Assembly (NCBI GenBank): GCA_011317545.1
Contig: WUJK01000008.1
Coordinates: 2,108,001 to 2,172,000, forward strand
Source of the DNA: Coniella vitis
Lineage: Eukaryota; Ascomycota; Sordariomycetes; Diaporthales; Schizoparmaceae
Length of the DNA: 64,000 bases
Reading direction: 5' to 3'
Shown piece by piece: positions 1 through 12,333 of the stretch (position 1 is the first letter of the stretch; each line of letters begins with the position of its first letter). The notes under the pieces are model-generated. The model was not told where the DNA came from, searched no databases, and worked only from the letters and a program-made list of their open reading frames with translations. Made by a program: the position numbers and the translations under genes.

Positions 1-809
1 ATGCTGGAAAGGCTGCTGGCCGGGACCACCCCCACCTCGCCCGGCCATCTGAGCCCTCATGAGTGCCGCATTTTGCTGATGTTGCAAAATTGCCGCCTGT
101 CGCGCTTGTGCGTTCATCTGTTCCTGCATTTGAGGAGCCTGGCTCTGGCGTTTGGCGTGAAGTTCCTGGAGCTTTGCCCGGATTCTGGTCTCATAGATGG
201 CCTAGGCTATTATCAGCGCTTTTTTGTTTCAGAAATTAGACGTTACCAACGACAAGACACTTACCTTTTCCGTCGATGAGTTGAAGATTTCACTCTCGAG
301 TTTAAGGCAATAGTCTACTAGTTGCTGACGATTGACTGTAGGATTACTGAGGGCGAGACTTGAGTAGCTAAAGTTCATATTTGCATTAGCAAAAGACCCT
401 TGACACACAGGATAGGCACAATGACGAGCTAAGTCTGAAGCAGCACGAGGGAACACGCCACTCTAGAGGTTTCGACTAGCCATCAAGTCCAGTGAAAGTC
501 ACGAAGGAATGACTGGAAGCGCCAAATACAGGAATCACACAGGGCGACTTACATTTGCTGGACGGCGCGCACACGCTCCACCAGGGGAAGTGTAGTCTGC
601 CATCCGGGGTTGACATGCCCCAGGTTTGCAGTCAGAGTGTTGACAATGTAGTTTTGGATGTTGTTCTCCGGGTTCTGTGGTCCGCCCAAGCCGCCGCCCA
701 GAGCCATCATCCGCTGCTGTTGTTGCTGTTGCTGTTGCTGCGGCTGCTGGAATTGCTGCTGCGGGTTGTACTGGCCGTTCCCGACCATCTGCTGCAAATG
801 TGCGGCCAT
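1..809 (-). CDS. Mediator subunit 15 (Med15/Gal11-like), 5' part, truncated by the window edge
   Basis: Three exons join in phase: 809-553, 367-265 and 201-1, running off the left edge. Introns are 552-368 (GTAAGT...TTTAG) and 264-202 (GTAAGT...CCTAG). The visible protein starts MAAHLQQMVGNGQ, then has a Gln-rich stretch of about 20 residues. A KIX-like segment follows: GWQTTLPLVERVRAVQQ, then LVDYCLKLESEIFNSST and, after the second junction, YETRIRAKLQELHAKRQ. The W...ER...fE..if...Y...I..K spacing is that of the Med15 KIX domain, which binds transcription activators; Gln-rich sequence after it is typical of this Mediator tail subunit. The ATG at 809 is preceded at 821 by a good acceptor (TTTTCCCTCCAG), so the 5' leader probably contains an intron. 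A small coding exon further upstream cannot be excluded. Identification rests on motif spacing only; most of the protein lies outside the window. Confidence 0.65.
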
Positions 810-2050
810 GGCCGCCAAGTGCTGGAGGGAAAAGTCCCAGAATCACACTGATTTGTACGAGGAATGCAAACAACCAAGCTGGATCAAAACGGGGCGCAGT
901 GCGCAGAAGAGGCCTCTCGTCGTCGTCGTCCACAGGTGGAAGAGAGAAGTGAGAGGATCGTCGCCGCAGAATGACACTGAGGAAGCCACAATAAGCCGGG
1001 CACAATGATACAAAAGCGAACAATCGTCAGTGGGCTGAAGGTTGCCTTGTGTGGGTGTGTGTGAGTGTGTGGTGTATGTCAAAAGGGCCGCATAGGAGCG
1101 TCAGAAAGCTCGGTCTGCAGAACCTTTACAAGTCCAAGAATGCAACGTCGGAGCGGGAAGTCTCGACTATTCGAGATTACGCTTCAATAGAAAATGGCCC
1201 GCGAAAGAAGGTTGGTAAGGTTCGGGATCCAGATCGCTGCACGATTCAGTGGCGGGCGATGTTGGTCGGGAGTGAAAGTTGGTTTCAGTGACGACAGAAT
1301 GGCGGCGGGTCAGCGCGGACACTTGCGTGAGAGAAGGACGCGCACTCTCACGCGCTGGGCTACAAACTCGCGGCGAATCGAGTCGTCGGATCGGGTGATG
1401 GAGGGAAATGGCCGTCGTGGTGCAGACCTCGCAGTCGCGGGCGGTGTTGATTGCGGATGGGTCGGCGGTGCGTGGGGGCTGCTACGAGTTTGTCGTGGCG
1501 GCGGCAGGGCCAGCGAGCACCGTCAAGTAAGGCGTAGTTGGGCGACAACAGGGCGAAGGCTTGGTCGTCAGGGTTGCGAGGAAAAGTCAGTCACAGGTGC
1601 AACAAGATGCTCTCGCATTCTCGGCCGCAGACGACAGTGTCGGAAGGGAGAAGAGTCGGCCAGGAGGGCTGCGTGTGCGGGTGGTGAGAGAAAGACGAGG
1701 CTGTTGACCGCTTGCAAGGTTGAGGGTAGGAGGTGGGAAGAAGCAGGAAGGAAAAGGCGGTTGCGGGTCACAGAGGTCGAAGAAGAGCGGAGCACGGAGG
1801 AGCCAAAGGTGGGAAGAGGCAGAGGCAGAGGCGGCGGGAAACGAGCAGGGGAACCCCTCGTCTGGCTGCTGGGCTAGCGCAACGAGTGCCGCGTCCAGAG
1901 TACAGAATACATAACACATGCCCAGCTGGCCTTGACAGGCCCGTCTTTGACTGGCTGGTACAAGCAGAGTACGCGGCTCCCGGCTTTGGTAGCGGCGTTG
2001 GTGGCAGTGTTAAGAACAGTGGCCGTCAAACCAAAGGGACACGATTTTGT
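810..2050. promoter_or_regulatory. Leader and promoter region of the Med15-like gene
   Basis: No gene is supported here. On the minus strand this is the 5' leader and promoter of the Med15-like gene, with a pyrimidine-rich acceptor ending at 822. A (GT)n-rich stretch lies at about 1049-1080. The long open frames on the plus strand (for example 1194-1877) are Arg/Gly-rich, overlap other open frames on both strands, and show no recognisable domain. Confidence 0.4.
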
Positions 2051-3720
2051 TGGATTTTTTTTTTCCCTATTGTCGTTCAGACTTTACATCCTTTTCTTCT
2101 TCACCACCAGAAAAGGCATGGAGCTGCAAACTGCGCTCTCTCGCCGGCAGGTATACTTGGCGCATGTGTCTACCTAAACGCCGGATAGGTGATGCTATGT
2201 ACTATTACATGACAGATGGCAGGGTGATGGCCGATAGCCCCAAAAGGATCCACTAGGTACCTTGTCTGGGCTCGCAGATGGGCCTCCAGCCTATGTACCG
2301 TGTACCTCTGACGGCTAGTTGCTGCCAGTGCCAGTGTGCTCACTGCCCAGTGCTGCCCAGTGCTGCCATGGCGCTGCTTGCCGGCTCGTAGGCCTGCTCT
2401 TTCTCACCCCAAGCTTGTGCTGAGAGATGGACAGGTGAAGCAAAACTTGCTGGATCAAGTTGGCCATTTAGTTATCTTGCGACGTGATTTGGCACATCAA
2501 GCGAAATACTATCCCACAGAAGCGGCAGTATCATACCTGACAAGTCAGCACCCAATCCTGCCAGCCCTGTTTCTGTTTCCTCCGTTCCAGAGGGGGGAGA
2601 CAGCGAGGCAGCGAGGGTGGGTGTGGCAGGGCCCTGCTGCTTGGAGGCCCAGGTACGGAGTACATAGTACACGATACGTGCAAGTTAGGGCCCTGTGCTA
2701 AGCGCAACGTACCGTGTACATAGTATATAGTACGCAGCAGTGGGGTCCTGACCTGCAGTGCAGTGGAGTTTTCTCGAGCGGCACTATTGTCTACAAGTAC
2801 CCAAGTACCTGGATCTCTTACGATCACTCACTGCGCGCGCTCTCCAGCACACTGCTTCTTACAGAGGACTGTCGTCCCGTCAAGCATTGCCGAGAAGATT
2901 GCAGAGTACCAAGTAATGTAGGTCCCAGGTATACTATGTACATATAAACTACGCAACGGCGGCAGACCATGAGAACAGGCTTGGAATCCCTTCTTCAAAT
3001 ACCGGGGTATCTGCCTACAGCCGCCCACGAGCCCTCATGCCACTCTTGCGCAGCTCTGAACACAAAATAGAAAAGACAGAGACGCGGGCGTTGCGTCCCT
3101 TTCAGCGCTTATTACTCGTCCCAGGTAGACGCAACAACGTTGTACCCCAAAAGGTCATACACACCAAGTACCATAGTACTGCTGTGTATGGGCAAAGCGT
3201 TTCATTTTCCTGCCGTCTGGTGTCAATTCCCTTGCAGAGAGCAGGGGCAGGGACCGGGTTTGCGACGATCTGGCGAGCCTTTTCCTCCTCTCATCCCCCT
3301 CATCCCCCCGGCACGCAGCCTAGGGGCCACCATTCTCGAGAAAGAGTCCCGGCTTCAGCAAAGAGAAAAAAGGTTTCCCTTTCTTTTTGCCTATCCACAC
3401 CTGAACGCCTGGGACTGCCTGGGGACGCCTGGGGACACCTGAGCACCCTTACTATGAATAATATCATTGTAGTCATGCAACAGCGCAATGCCACGGCGAT
3501 TGTGACCTATTCGTGGCCCACTGGAAATTCTCTATCCAAATGCATGTTTCTCTCTCGTTCTTCGCTCAATTGGTCAACAACACCTTGAAAAGTGTTGCGC
3601 CTAATCCAAGAACCGGTCACTCTCATGGAACCATGAATGATAATGAAGCACGAGAATAGAGGGAGAGAAAGAGAGAAAGAGGTTGATGAAGATGAAGAAG
3701 AAGGTGCAGATCGCACGTGC

Positions 3721-3747
3721 GCTCTCTCTCTCTTTCTCTCTCACTCA

Positions 3748-3784
<37 letters not shown>
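3721..3784. repeat. CT/AC compound microsatellite
   Basis: Interrupted (CT)n tracts pass directly into an (AC)n tract of about 10 units. Non-coding. Confidence 0.9.
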
Positions 3785-4599
3785 CATACACAAGCGATGC
3801 TGATCCATCCCATCACCACCTGGACCAATGATTCTGCTTTTTCATGCCCTCAGTAGGTCGTTGGTTGCTCTTGCCTTGTGCCTTTTTTGTCATTCTTCTT
3901 TCTGTGCCCGTGACAGACAAGGAAGGCCGTCTTGTTCGGCAACTCTGTGTTTTCTTCTTCTTCTTCTTATATATGTGTATGAAGACTTCAATAACTCACG
4001 TCATTCATGGAAAGGATCTTAATACCTTTTTCCAAGTTGTTTTTTCGAACAAGGCCGTTGATTTACTTAGTAGAACGAGCTGGATGCTAGGAAAACGAGG
4101 CCCAAAACATTTCAGTGACCAGGTGGGGCCGTTCCAAAATGAAACGGCGTCACAGTACATATTACTTACTACTTAACTTGTACTTACTGCTAACCGACTG
4201 TATTTGCCGCTTACACCATTACCAACCAGTACACAGCCGGTACATTTTTTCTTTTTTACAAGTCAGCACAGTAGGAGAAACAAAAACAATGGAAGCATGC
4301 TATCTTTCTCTGCTTGAGAAGGGTGCTGACTTGTGGCAAGTTGATATTCGCCTCAACCAGACTTCCAACCTCCGCCAACCTACGAAAACCCTCCACTCGT
4401 CAATGTGACACTTACATACATATAGACTTGTTGTCGTACAAACTGACTTGTCTTCCATATAGAGACGACTGGGCAATTCGTCGAACCGCTTTTGATTAAG
4501 CAAGTTGAGCGAAAACAATGATGACCATGGCGAGCAGTTGGCTTGATATCCTACACTCTCAATCCTACTCCCTCATACACACCCTCTTCTTTTCTCTTT

Positions 4600-4645
4600 C
4601 TGTCTCTCACTCTCACTCTCTCACACACACTCTCTCTCTCTCTCA
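4600..4645. repeat. CT-rich microsatellite
   Basis: Interrupted (CT)n with short CACA stretches, ending at an A-rich tract. Non-coding. Confidence 0.85.
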
Positions 4646-7600
4646 AAAAAAGCAAACAAATCTTTGATAATTTGGACGCCTACATCAAATACCGCGCGCC
4701 CACGCTTGCGTAATGAAACCACCCATATTACAGCCATTCTTTTCCGTGTCGTGTCCCTTTGGGGAGGCGAGATGCGGCACTTAGTAAGGGGAAAAAAAGG
4801 CGGTAATAACTAGAGAGCAAGGCTAAAGAGGTAAAAGTGTGCAATCACATGCCATCGACCAATATGTATGCATTCGAAAACACTATCACTGACTTTTTTG
4901 ACGAGACCAGTCTTTTACCGGGCCAAAAACGAAAAGCATAATTTCCTAAAGAGGGGAGGGAGCAGTGGGAGTTTACTATGTACTCAGGCTTTCTTCTATA
5001 AAAAAAATACCTTCCCCAAATCCCGCCCCCGCCCCCCTTCCCCTGGGGACTTTTCCCCAACATCTACAATAGGCACACGAAACAATCCATCACATAAATT
5101 GTCGCCAAACACACCCACACCCATACACCCATTCACCCACGCGCCGTGGGTCCACTGGCAGGCCTGACGGTGACTTGGAACCTTTATTTTCTTCTTCCTC
5201 TTATTAAACTGTCCCTCGTACTCTGTACCAGCCCAAAGTAAAACTGGAGATGGGAAGTGGGGCCCTCCCTCTTTCCTCCCTCCCTCTTGTCTCTCAATCA
5301 ATGGACACCAGCAAACAAGGCTTCCCCCTGCCAGCTAGCAGATTGGCTAATCCCCTTTCGGCCGGGAAGCTCGTCTGGCTTGTCTGGCCTAACTAGCTCT
5401 AGAGAGGACGAGGGACTCGCCCCCCAAAGGAGAGGGGAGCAGAGTCCCAGTCCCAGTCCTGGTTTGCCAAGCGTACTTGTTGTTACTGTTGTTTTGCCGT
5501 CCTTTTAGCCGTCGTTTCCCATTGTCGTGTGCATTGCGTGTTTAATTCGGAGAGAGGAATTAGACTTGCAATTTTTCACTTCTCTTCTGCCTGTCTTGAG
5601 AAGTGAGATAACAAAAGCCCCCCCCCCCCAAAAAAAACCAAGCGCCGTAATACGCGACTGATTGGTTGACAATGACATACATGTAGGCTCCCTTCAGGGC
5701 CCTTTTCTCCCCTTTCCGAAATGACAAGTAACAATTGAAACACTCACATGAATAACGGATTGCTGTGCTATGTACCCTTACTTACTTCCCCTGTGAAATA
5801 GTATTGTCTTTCTTATTCTTTCTTGATGTCGTCGCCGTTGCTCTTTTTTCTTTTCTTGTCCCCCCCTAAAGCAAAAAGCTCCCAACCCACTCTCTTTTCC
5901 ATATATTTCGGGAAAAGGGTGCATACGGTGGAAATGATGTTACATAGTATATGCACCAGTGTCTGTGTATGGAGTAGGCTCAACTGGGTACTAGGGATCT
6001 CGCAAATGCTTTCCTTTCCCCTTGCCACGCATAGCGTCACTGCAAATGCAGCGTAATCAGATCAGACCAAGGAGGGGGGGGGAGAGCGAGCCTCCGCCAG
6101 CGCACATGGGCGCACCTACATACTATGACTATAGTATTGTACTCGCCTCTCTTCTCTGCAAGTAAAATAGTTTGGTTGTGGTGGAGTGCTTCCAGAGGGG
6201 CGGGCATCTGGAGGAAGAAGAAGAAGAACCAGGACCATCAGAAAGATATGCGACACAGATTGGCTTCCCGCCCTTTTCACATTCGATCGGCAGATGGGAA
6301 AACTTTATTCGGGTACTCCGTTGGGAAAAAGGAGGGGAAAGGAAGAAGCCGACGACCTGTCGACTCTGTCTTTTCTCTCTCGTTTGTGTGCGCGCGCTCT
6401 CTGTTCAGCACACATGAGCATGGTACACCAGCAGCAATAGGATTGTTGAGCTTGCGCACTCCTCTCGGGACAGAGCCCATGCAAGGGTCTCTCTCATATC
6501 ATGTACATTGTAGAGTACTCTGCCCATGATCTTGCCCATGGTAGAATACAGCACATGCACAACAACCCACCCAGCCCGTCCGCCCCGTCAAATCCATGTA
6601 CCCTCGCCATGCTGTCCGAGGCCCGTGCCGTCCGCGCTGACATATACTTTCAACCCTGGCCCAAGGATATGGAAACGAATTCGTCTTTCGCTGTGTGGGA
6701 TGCAACAATCAACCCCACATGCTGTAGTTTGTGGCGCGCCACATATCTACAGACACAGTATGGGAGAGAAGCGTTGGTTCAAGAAGACACAAATCTGTTT
6801 ACCGTCAACAATGAATGGGACTGCTGGGTTAGCAGCATGTAGAAGTATGTGCCTTGGGCCTGTTCGTCCCACATGCAACAAGAAGCAACCGAGAGTGCTG
6901 ATTGCCCCAAGCCAAGGGCCGGCCGTCATGCACCTAATGCGGCCCCAGAATGATCGCCCAGCAATGATGTCGGTTCGCTTCACCCGTGGAGACTGGTTGT
7001 TTCCAAGTGTTCGCCGACTCAATAAGGCGATAGAACGAGCCCAATTAGGCTGTGGCTCTTGGACGCGGTTACTATGTATAGCAGAGAAGGATGGGGAGCA
7101 TATAACACACCGACAAAGCCCACCCGTGCGAATCCGAGAGATCTGGTGGGTTGTGCGTCGGCTGCGTCGCACCAAGGACCTTGCTCCATCCCATTTCGTT
7201 TGCTTGAGTAGCAGCGCGCCTTCCTCCCGCCCAACCTGAGATAGAATCTAGGCTTGCCAGAGTGGCGTGAGCTAGGCCGAATCCAGATGCTGTCTGTTAC
7301 GCGACAACCGGCAATCAGCATCGGGGAGCCAGATCATGGACATAAACAGCGCAAGGCTCAACTGATCATTGAAGGATGGCGTTCACTTAGTATGTTATTG
7401 TCTTTGATGCACCCTCCCTCTTCCCGCTCCTTTTCTTTCTTTCTTGGATTGATTGTACGAGTAGGGTCTTTGCGCTTGTTGAAGACGGGTGGATGAACAT
7501 CATTCTTGTACATAGCATGTGCCTTGCGTGGCCCGTCAAGAGTTGGAGGTCTATGCGTTGCATGCCGCCTAAATGGAAAAGGAGGATACATAGTAGTACT

Positions 7601-9649
7601 ATGTAAACCAGGGCGCATTGGCACATCAGAGGTACAGGGCGCAACTGCTTGTGCTATAGTACGTGGTGGCAAGGTACCACAGTACATAACAGGATTTAAT
7701 TGCATCGGTGTGTGCGCGAATCGCGCGGGCGCTCCCCTCGTACTATGTATGCGTTTTGTGAACGCTCTTCAGTATGGGAGTCCTGGAGCACTGCACCTGC
7801 CGGTAAATACCAACAGCGCTCCTTTTATTTGCCGTAGGTGCAGCAATGGGCTTTTCCAACGCCAGCAGGAGAACATGCTTGCATGTCGGGAAACCTTGGT
7901 GGGTAGCCACGACGACGACGGTGAAGGGCATGTGGAAGGATTGATTCCATCCGTGGATCCTGAGCTGCGATACAACTTGAGCTTATTGCTCCGTAACGGC
8001 CGGGTACCTGCAATCTATCAAGACTAGGTGGATGCGCTCGATAAGGCAAGGCAACCGGTGCAGTGAAGTGGGCTGCATGCCGTGGGCGTGCTGTCGTGTT
8101 GTGATCATCAACGATGGTGGCATGAAGACTTTGACGACGACTGTCTAGCAAGCTAATTATAGTAGTGTGCGATTGAGCGCACGATGTACATGCTATGTGG
8201 GATAGTCTGCGATATGTTGGAGCGGCGTCAATTGAAAATATCGGCAAATTGCTAATGACCAGGATTGTCTGGCAACTGTTTCCAGAAAATCTGGCAAGGT
8301 CGTATTGGAGATGAGCTTTACTTTTTATGGAGTCGTCTCGCCCCTCGTCGCATCGATCGCTGTTGGAGGGCAGGGCCGGCAGGCGGGAAGCGCTTGTTGT
8401 TCCTGGCAGCTGCGCAAGGCTGCACCAAAGCCAGGATTGTCGCCTGGGTCTAAGATTCAAACAAAAGGTCAGCCTCTGCACCAAGAGCCAGCCATATGAG
8501 AGCTATCGCGGTGTGGTGGAAAGGAAGCAAAGGACACACAGACAGAAAGTAGCCACATGTCTGTCATACTATTCCAATGGAACGCACTGTATAGCAGACT
8601 CTCAGATTTCGCGGGAAATGATAGAGCTGCAAAAGGGGGGCCGCCGTTGAATGAGGTTAGTGGGCCAAAGCCTGGCAAACGGACCTCGACTCCACCAAAG
8701 GGTATAGTACATAGTACACTCGAAACAGGGTATACCGACCGGGGAATGGGTGCATATTTTGATCTTGCCAATTCACATACATGGGCGGCGAGTCGAAAAC
8801 TGCCAAGCACATAGTACCGTGTACCGCCAAAGCATGTCTGCGCAGGCGGTCGAGGTTGCTCTAACAAGATCATTGTCGGTGCTGTTGCTGTGTTGCTGCT
8901 GCTGCTGCGGTCGCCAACTTAAGCAGACTGCCGTCGTCCCAAGTTGACCAGTGTAACCATGGTCCCGTGTAACATCCATTATTAGCAATTGCTTTTTTTC
9001 CCTGCGGATGCTCGTGTCGTCCTGGACAAGGGAAGCGGTGATCGGCGCAGCAATGGCTGCTTTGGTGTCGTAGGCTCGTGGTCTGCCCAGACGTTGAGCA
9101 CGACGACGGTGCGTACACACCCCATTCCAAAGATGGCTGCCGCCCCAAGAGTTGCTACATTGCCCTCTTGGCCCAGCTGCATGCTGTGGCGGGCGCCTGA
9201 TCGGCTGGGCCGAGCGATGCTGTTGGCCCAGGCCAGCAGCCTCAGCAGAAGGGAGGGTACTATGTAGTCATGGCCAACGCCATGCGTGCCTGTATAAGAC
9301 ACAATGGGTGCAGGCACACAATAGTATCGAGAGGGCGAGGATCTGGCTGCAGCGACGCCACCGACGCCAACGCATTACCCCTTGCGATTGTCCCGCGCTC
9401 GCGAGAGTTCAGCCTGCACAAGGCGATGACAGTTGGGGGCCCGAGGAAGAGGGAGGGCTGCGCTGCCACAGTGCTTTCAAGTTCTCGGCGTGCGCTGCGC
9501 AAAGCCAGCCGTCGAGGCTCGCTGGATTGTGGCTGGGCCCATGGCTCGATTTCACGGCAGCTGCAACTGTCACTGTCGATGTCACTGCCATGACCAGTAT
9601 GACTGCCAACAAGTCGGGGCTTGTGGAATACGCTAAAAAAGGACACTAC

Positions 9650-9665
9650 TACATAGTACTATGTA
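9650..9665. repeat. Perfect 16-bp palindrome TACATAGTACTATGTA
   Basis: The sequence equals its own reverse complement. It is the most complete member of a family of TACATAGTAC-like intergenic motifs; others lie at 2661, 2932, 7588, 8706, 8808, 9258, 20633, 41314 and 41638. No coding sequence overlaps it. Confidence 0.8.
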
Positions 9666-10522
9666 TGTACTCAGGTACTTAGTACATAGCACAACACAAT
9701 TGAGGGGGCCCAGTCTTGCAAAATTCGGCCAACATGGTGGAGCTGAGCGCGCAAACGCCAGGCTTGCTACACCTAGGTAGTTCTGGTAGTCTGGTAGTCT
9801 ATCATACTTGATAAGGCACAAACGGCAGAAGCTCCCCGTGCATACTACTGTAGGTACACCTTGCCGGATCCATTCGAGGCTGCTCTTGCTTTCTATTCTT
9901 TTCTGCTCAAGCCAGACACTGGGGTGCGCCTGCTCGAGCAATCACCTGCATCTGTGCAGTCATTTCTTTGTACCAAGCGACTCGTACCTGCCACCTCGGT
10001 GCCAAGATTCACTGTGCCGTATCTGGCTTTCCAAATGTGATGGAAGGAGGCACCTAGGCAGGTACTTTTTAGGACAAGGTTCTATGGCCCCTGCCGCCAG
10101 ACTCGGACACGCTGCCGATCCACTTCCGAGGGCCGGGCCTTGACCCTGAACGTGACCTCTGACCCTGGTTCTCTGCGCTGGACCGACCCTGCCTGTGACA
10201 GGGCCCTGGTCAGGGCCTGGAGGGGGTGCCCGGGGCGTGGGCTTCGGACCCCGCTGCCTGCACTGCTTGACGTCGCCCGGTTCAAGATGGACTAGCCCGT
10301 CTGATTGTTTAGTCAGACGACACCACTATCATCGCTATCGCCTGGTACCTGCACATCTACACTTTTGAGAACCAGCGCCCAGCATAAACCGCTTCACATC
10401 ACCATTTACGCTTCATGCTCAGCACTCGCTTGCTCATAGCATCTTCGCGCCCAACTGTTCTCACTGCAGGCCGTTTGACTTTGCTCTGTTCCCGCCGGAA
10501 CTTGGCCTTCACCTCGACCACT

Positions 10523-12333
10523 ATGGCGCCACCAAAGTCTGCTCTTGAGTTTATTGACTTCCTCAATGCCTCGCCCACTCGTTAGTATTGGTATCTACCT
10601 CAACATGACCGAGTTGACTAGGTTTGACTGATAGATGTTGCTGCATGCAGCTTACCATGCCGTCGCTGAGGCCGTCACGCGCCTCGAGGCTGCTGGCTTC
10701 AAGGCTATCAAGGAGCGCGACAATTGGGGCTCCAGCTTGCTTCCGGGAGGCAAGGTATGCTGCTCCAGCCTCTTCCCAACGTTTGATTGACTCTGCTAAG
10801 TGTGAGCCCAGTACTACCTGACGCGCAACGCCTCTTCCATTGTAGCTTTTGCAATTGGCAAGAAATGGGCGCCCGGCAACCCCATTGCTATGATTGGCGC
10901 CCATACCGACTCACCATGCCTGCGAATCAAGCCTGTGAGCAAAAAGTCCAATGCCGGATTCCTGCAGGTTGGTGTAGAGACCTACGGTGGTGGTATTTGG
11001 CACACCTGGTTCGACCGTGACCTGTCAACTGCCGGCCGCGTCCTTGTCAAGGACTCACAGGGCAACTTTGTGCAGAAGCTCATCAAGGTGGACAAGCCCA
11101 TCTTGCGGATTCCCACTCTTGCCATCCACCTCGACCGCACTACCAACTTTGACCCCAACAAGGAGACAGAGCTTTTTCCTATCTGTGGGCTTGCTGCCGC
11201 AGAGCTCAACCGGTCTGGAAAGTCTGCTGCAGATTGCGAGGCTGAGACTACGAAGACAGATGGTCAAGAAGGCGATGCCCAGCCTCTGAAAGCCATTACA
11301 GAGCGACACCACCCTTATCTGGTCGAAGTGATAGCGAAGGCGGCTGGCGTGGAGACCGATGCCGTGGTGGACTTCGAGTTGGTCCTGTATGACACCCAAA
11401 AATCATGCCTCGGCGGTCTCAACGACGAGTTCATCTTCTCGCCACGCCTGGACAATCTTGGCATGACATACTGCAGCGTCATGGGTCTGATTGAGTCTGT
11501 CGCTGACGAGAGGAGCCTGGATTCAGAGTCGAGCATTCGCCTGATTGCATGCTTTGACCACGAGGAAATCGGATCTCTTACGGCCCAAGGTGCTAACTCC
11601 AACCTGCTGCCGGCCGTCCTGCGCCGTTTGTCTGTGCTGCCTACAGGCCGCTTTAGTGAACCGTCCGTGTCAGAGAAGTCTTACGAGCATGTTGGCGCCG
11701 ATGATATCGCAACAGCTTTCGAGCAGACACTCTCAACATCCTTTTTCGTATCCGCGGATATGGCACACAGCGTCAACCCCAATTATCAGCAAAAATACGA
11801 ATCAAACCACCAGCCTGAGATAAACAAAGGCACTGTTATCAAGAGTATGCTGCTGATTCCCTAGTTGTTTGTCTTTACTTGCTCTTGGGACAAAGATACT
11901 GACTGATTGCTCGTCTAGTCAATGCGAACCAGCGCTACGCAACAAACTCTCCTGGCATCGTCCTCATACAGGAGGTCGCGAAAAAGGCTGGAGTGCCGTT
12001 GCAACTCTTCGTTGTCCGCAACGATTCGTCTTGCGGTAGCACGATTGGACCTATGCTTTCAGCAAAGATGGGCGTCCGCACCCTCGACCTTGGAAACCCG
12101 CAACTCAGTATGTTTTGCCGAGAACCAGAATCACATGTGGCCGTCTCTGGCCATTGTCCCCACCTTGGAGTGTTGCCCTTCTCAAGTAATTCGATGCTAA
12201 CGTTCACGTGCGCTTAGGCATGCACTCCATCCGCGAGACAGGCGGAACATACGATGTCGGACACGGCATCAAGCTCTTTGAGACGTTCTTGTCTAGTTAT
12301 GCTGACCTTGAGGCAAAGATTCTTGTGGACTAG
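10523..12333 (+). CDS. Aspartyl aminopeptidase (peptidase family M18)
   Basis: Five exons join in phase: 10523-10580, 10651-10754, 10812-11844, 11919-12107 and 12218-12333, giving 499 residues, the usual length for M18 enzymes. The family removes N-terminal Asp/Glu from peptides with a two-zinc centre; the yeast relatives are Ape4 and the vacuolar Ape1. Visible M18 signatures are IGAHTDSP (His about 85, Asp about 87), CFDHEEIGS (about 292-299, tandem Glu), SADMAHSVNPNY (Asp about 370, His about 373), and near the C-terminus MHSIRE (His464) and GHGIKLFE (His477). Joining the third intron restores the conserved NQRYAT segment. No signal peptide is visible, so it is probably cytosolic. It converges with LOS1. 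The ATG at 10523 is the first in frame and leads straight into a typical M18 N-terminus. Confidence 0.95.

Larger units (their letters stand above)
2051..10522. other. Gene-poor intergenic region (about 8.5 kb)
   Basis: I find no convincing gene. Open frames are short (longest 237 codons at 6526-7239), overlap each other on opposite strands and lack domain-like composition. I saw no transposase or reverse transcriptase motifs, long terminal repeats or tRNA. The region holds CT/AC microsatellites (3721-3784, 4600-4645), poly-C/poly-A at about 5619-5637, a short GCCTGGGGAC tandem at about 3406-3440, and many copies of a TACATAGTAC-type palindrome. It lies upstream of both flanking genes, so parts of it are promoter DNA. 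A long non-coding RNA is possible but not shown. Confidence 0.5.

Noticed and set aside
1194..1877. 227-codon plus-strand frame upstream of the Med15-like gene
   Set aside because: Arg/Gly-rich low-complexity translation, overlapped by open frames on both strands, no domain; it fits GC-rich leader DNA better.
6526..7239. 237-codon plus-strand frame, the longest in the gene desert
   Set aside because: No recognisable motif, Cys/Arg/Pro-rich, overlapped by a 142-codon frame on the other strand, and no intron-joined extension that makes sense.
7825..8484. 219-codon minus-strand frame
   Set aside because: Composition resembles translated non-coding DNA (many His, Arg, Ser, Thr); overlaps a 173-codon plus-strand frame; no family recognised.
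2051..10522. Idea that the gene desert is a transposon or biosynthetic-cluster remnant
   Set aside because: No terminal repeats, reverse transcriptase, transposase, polyketide synthase or peptide synthetase motifs could be read in any frame.
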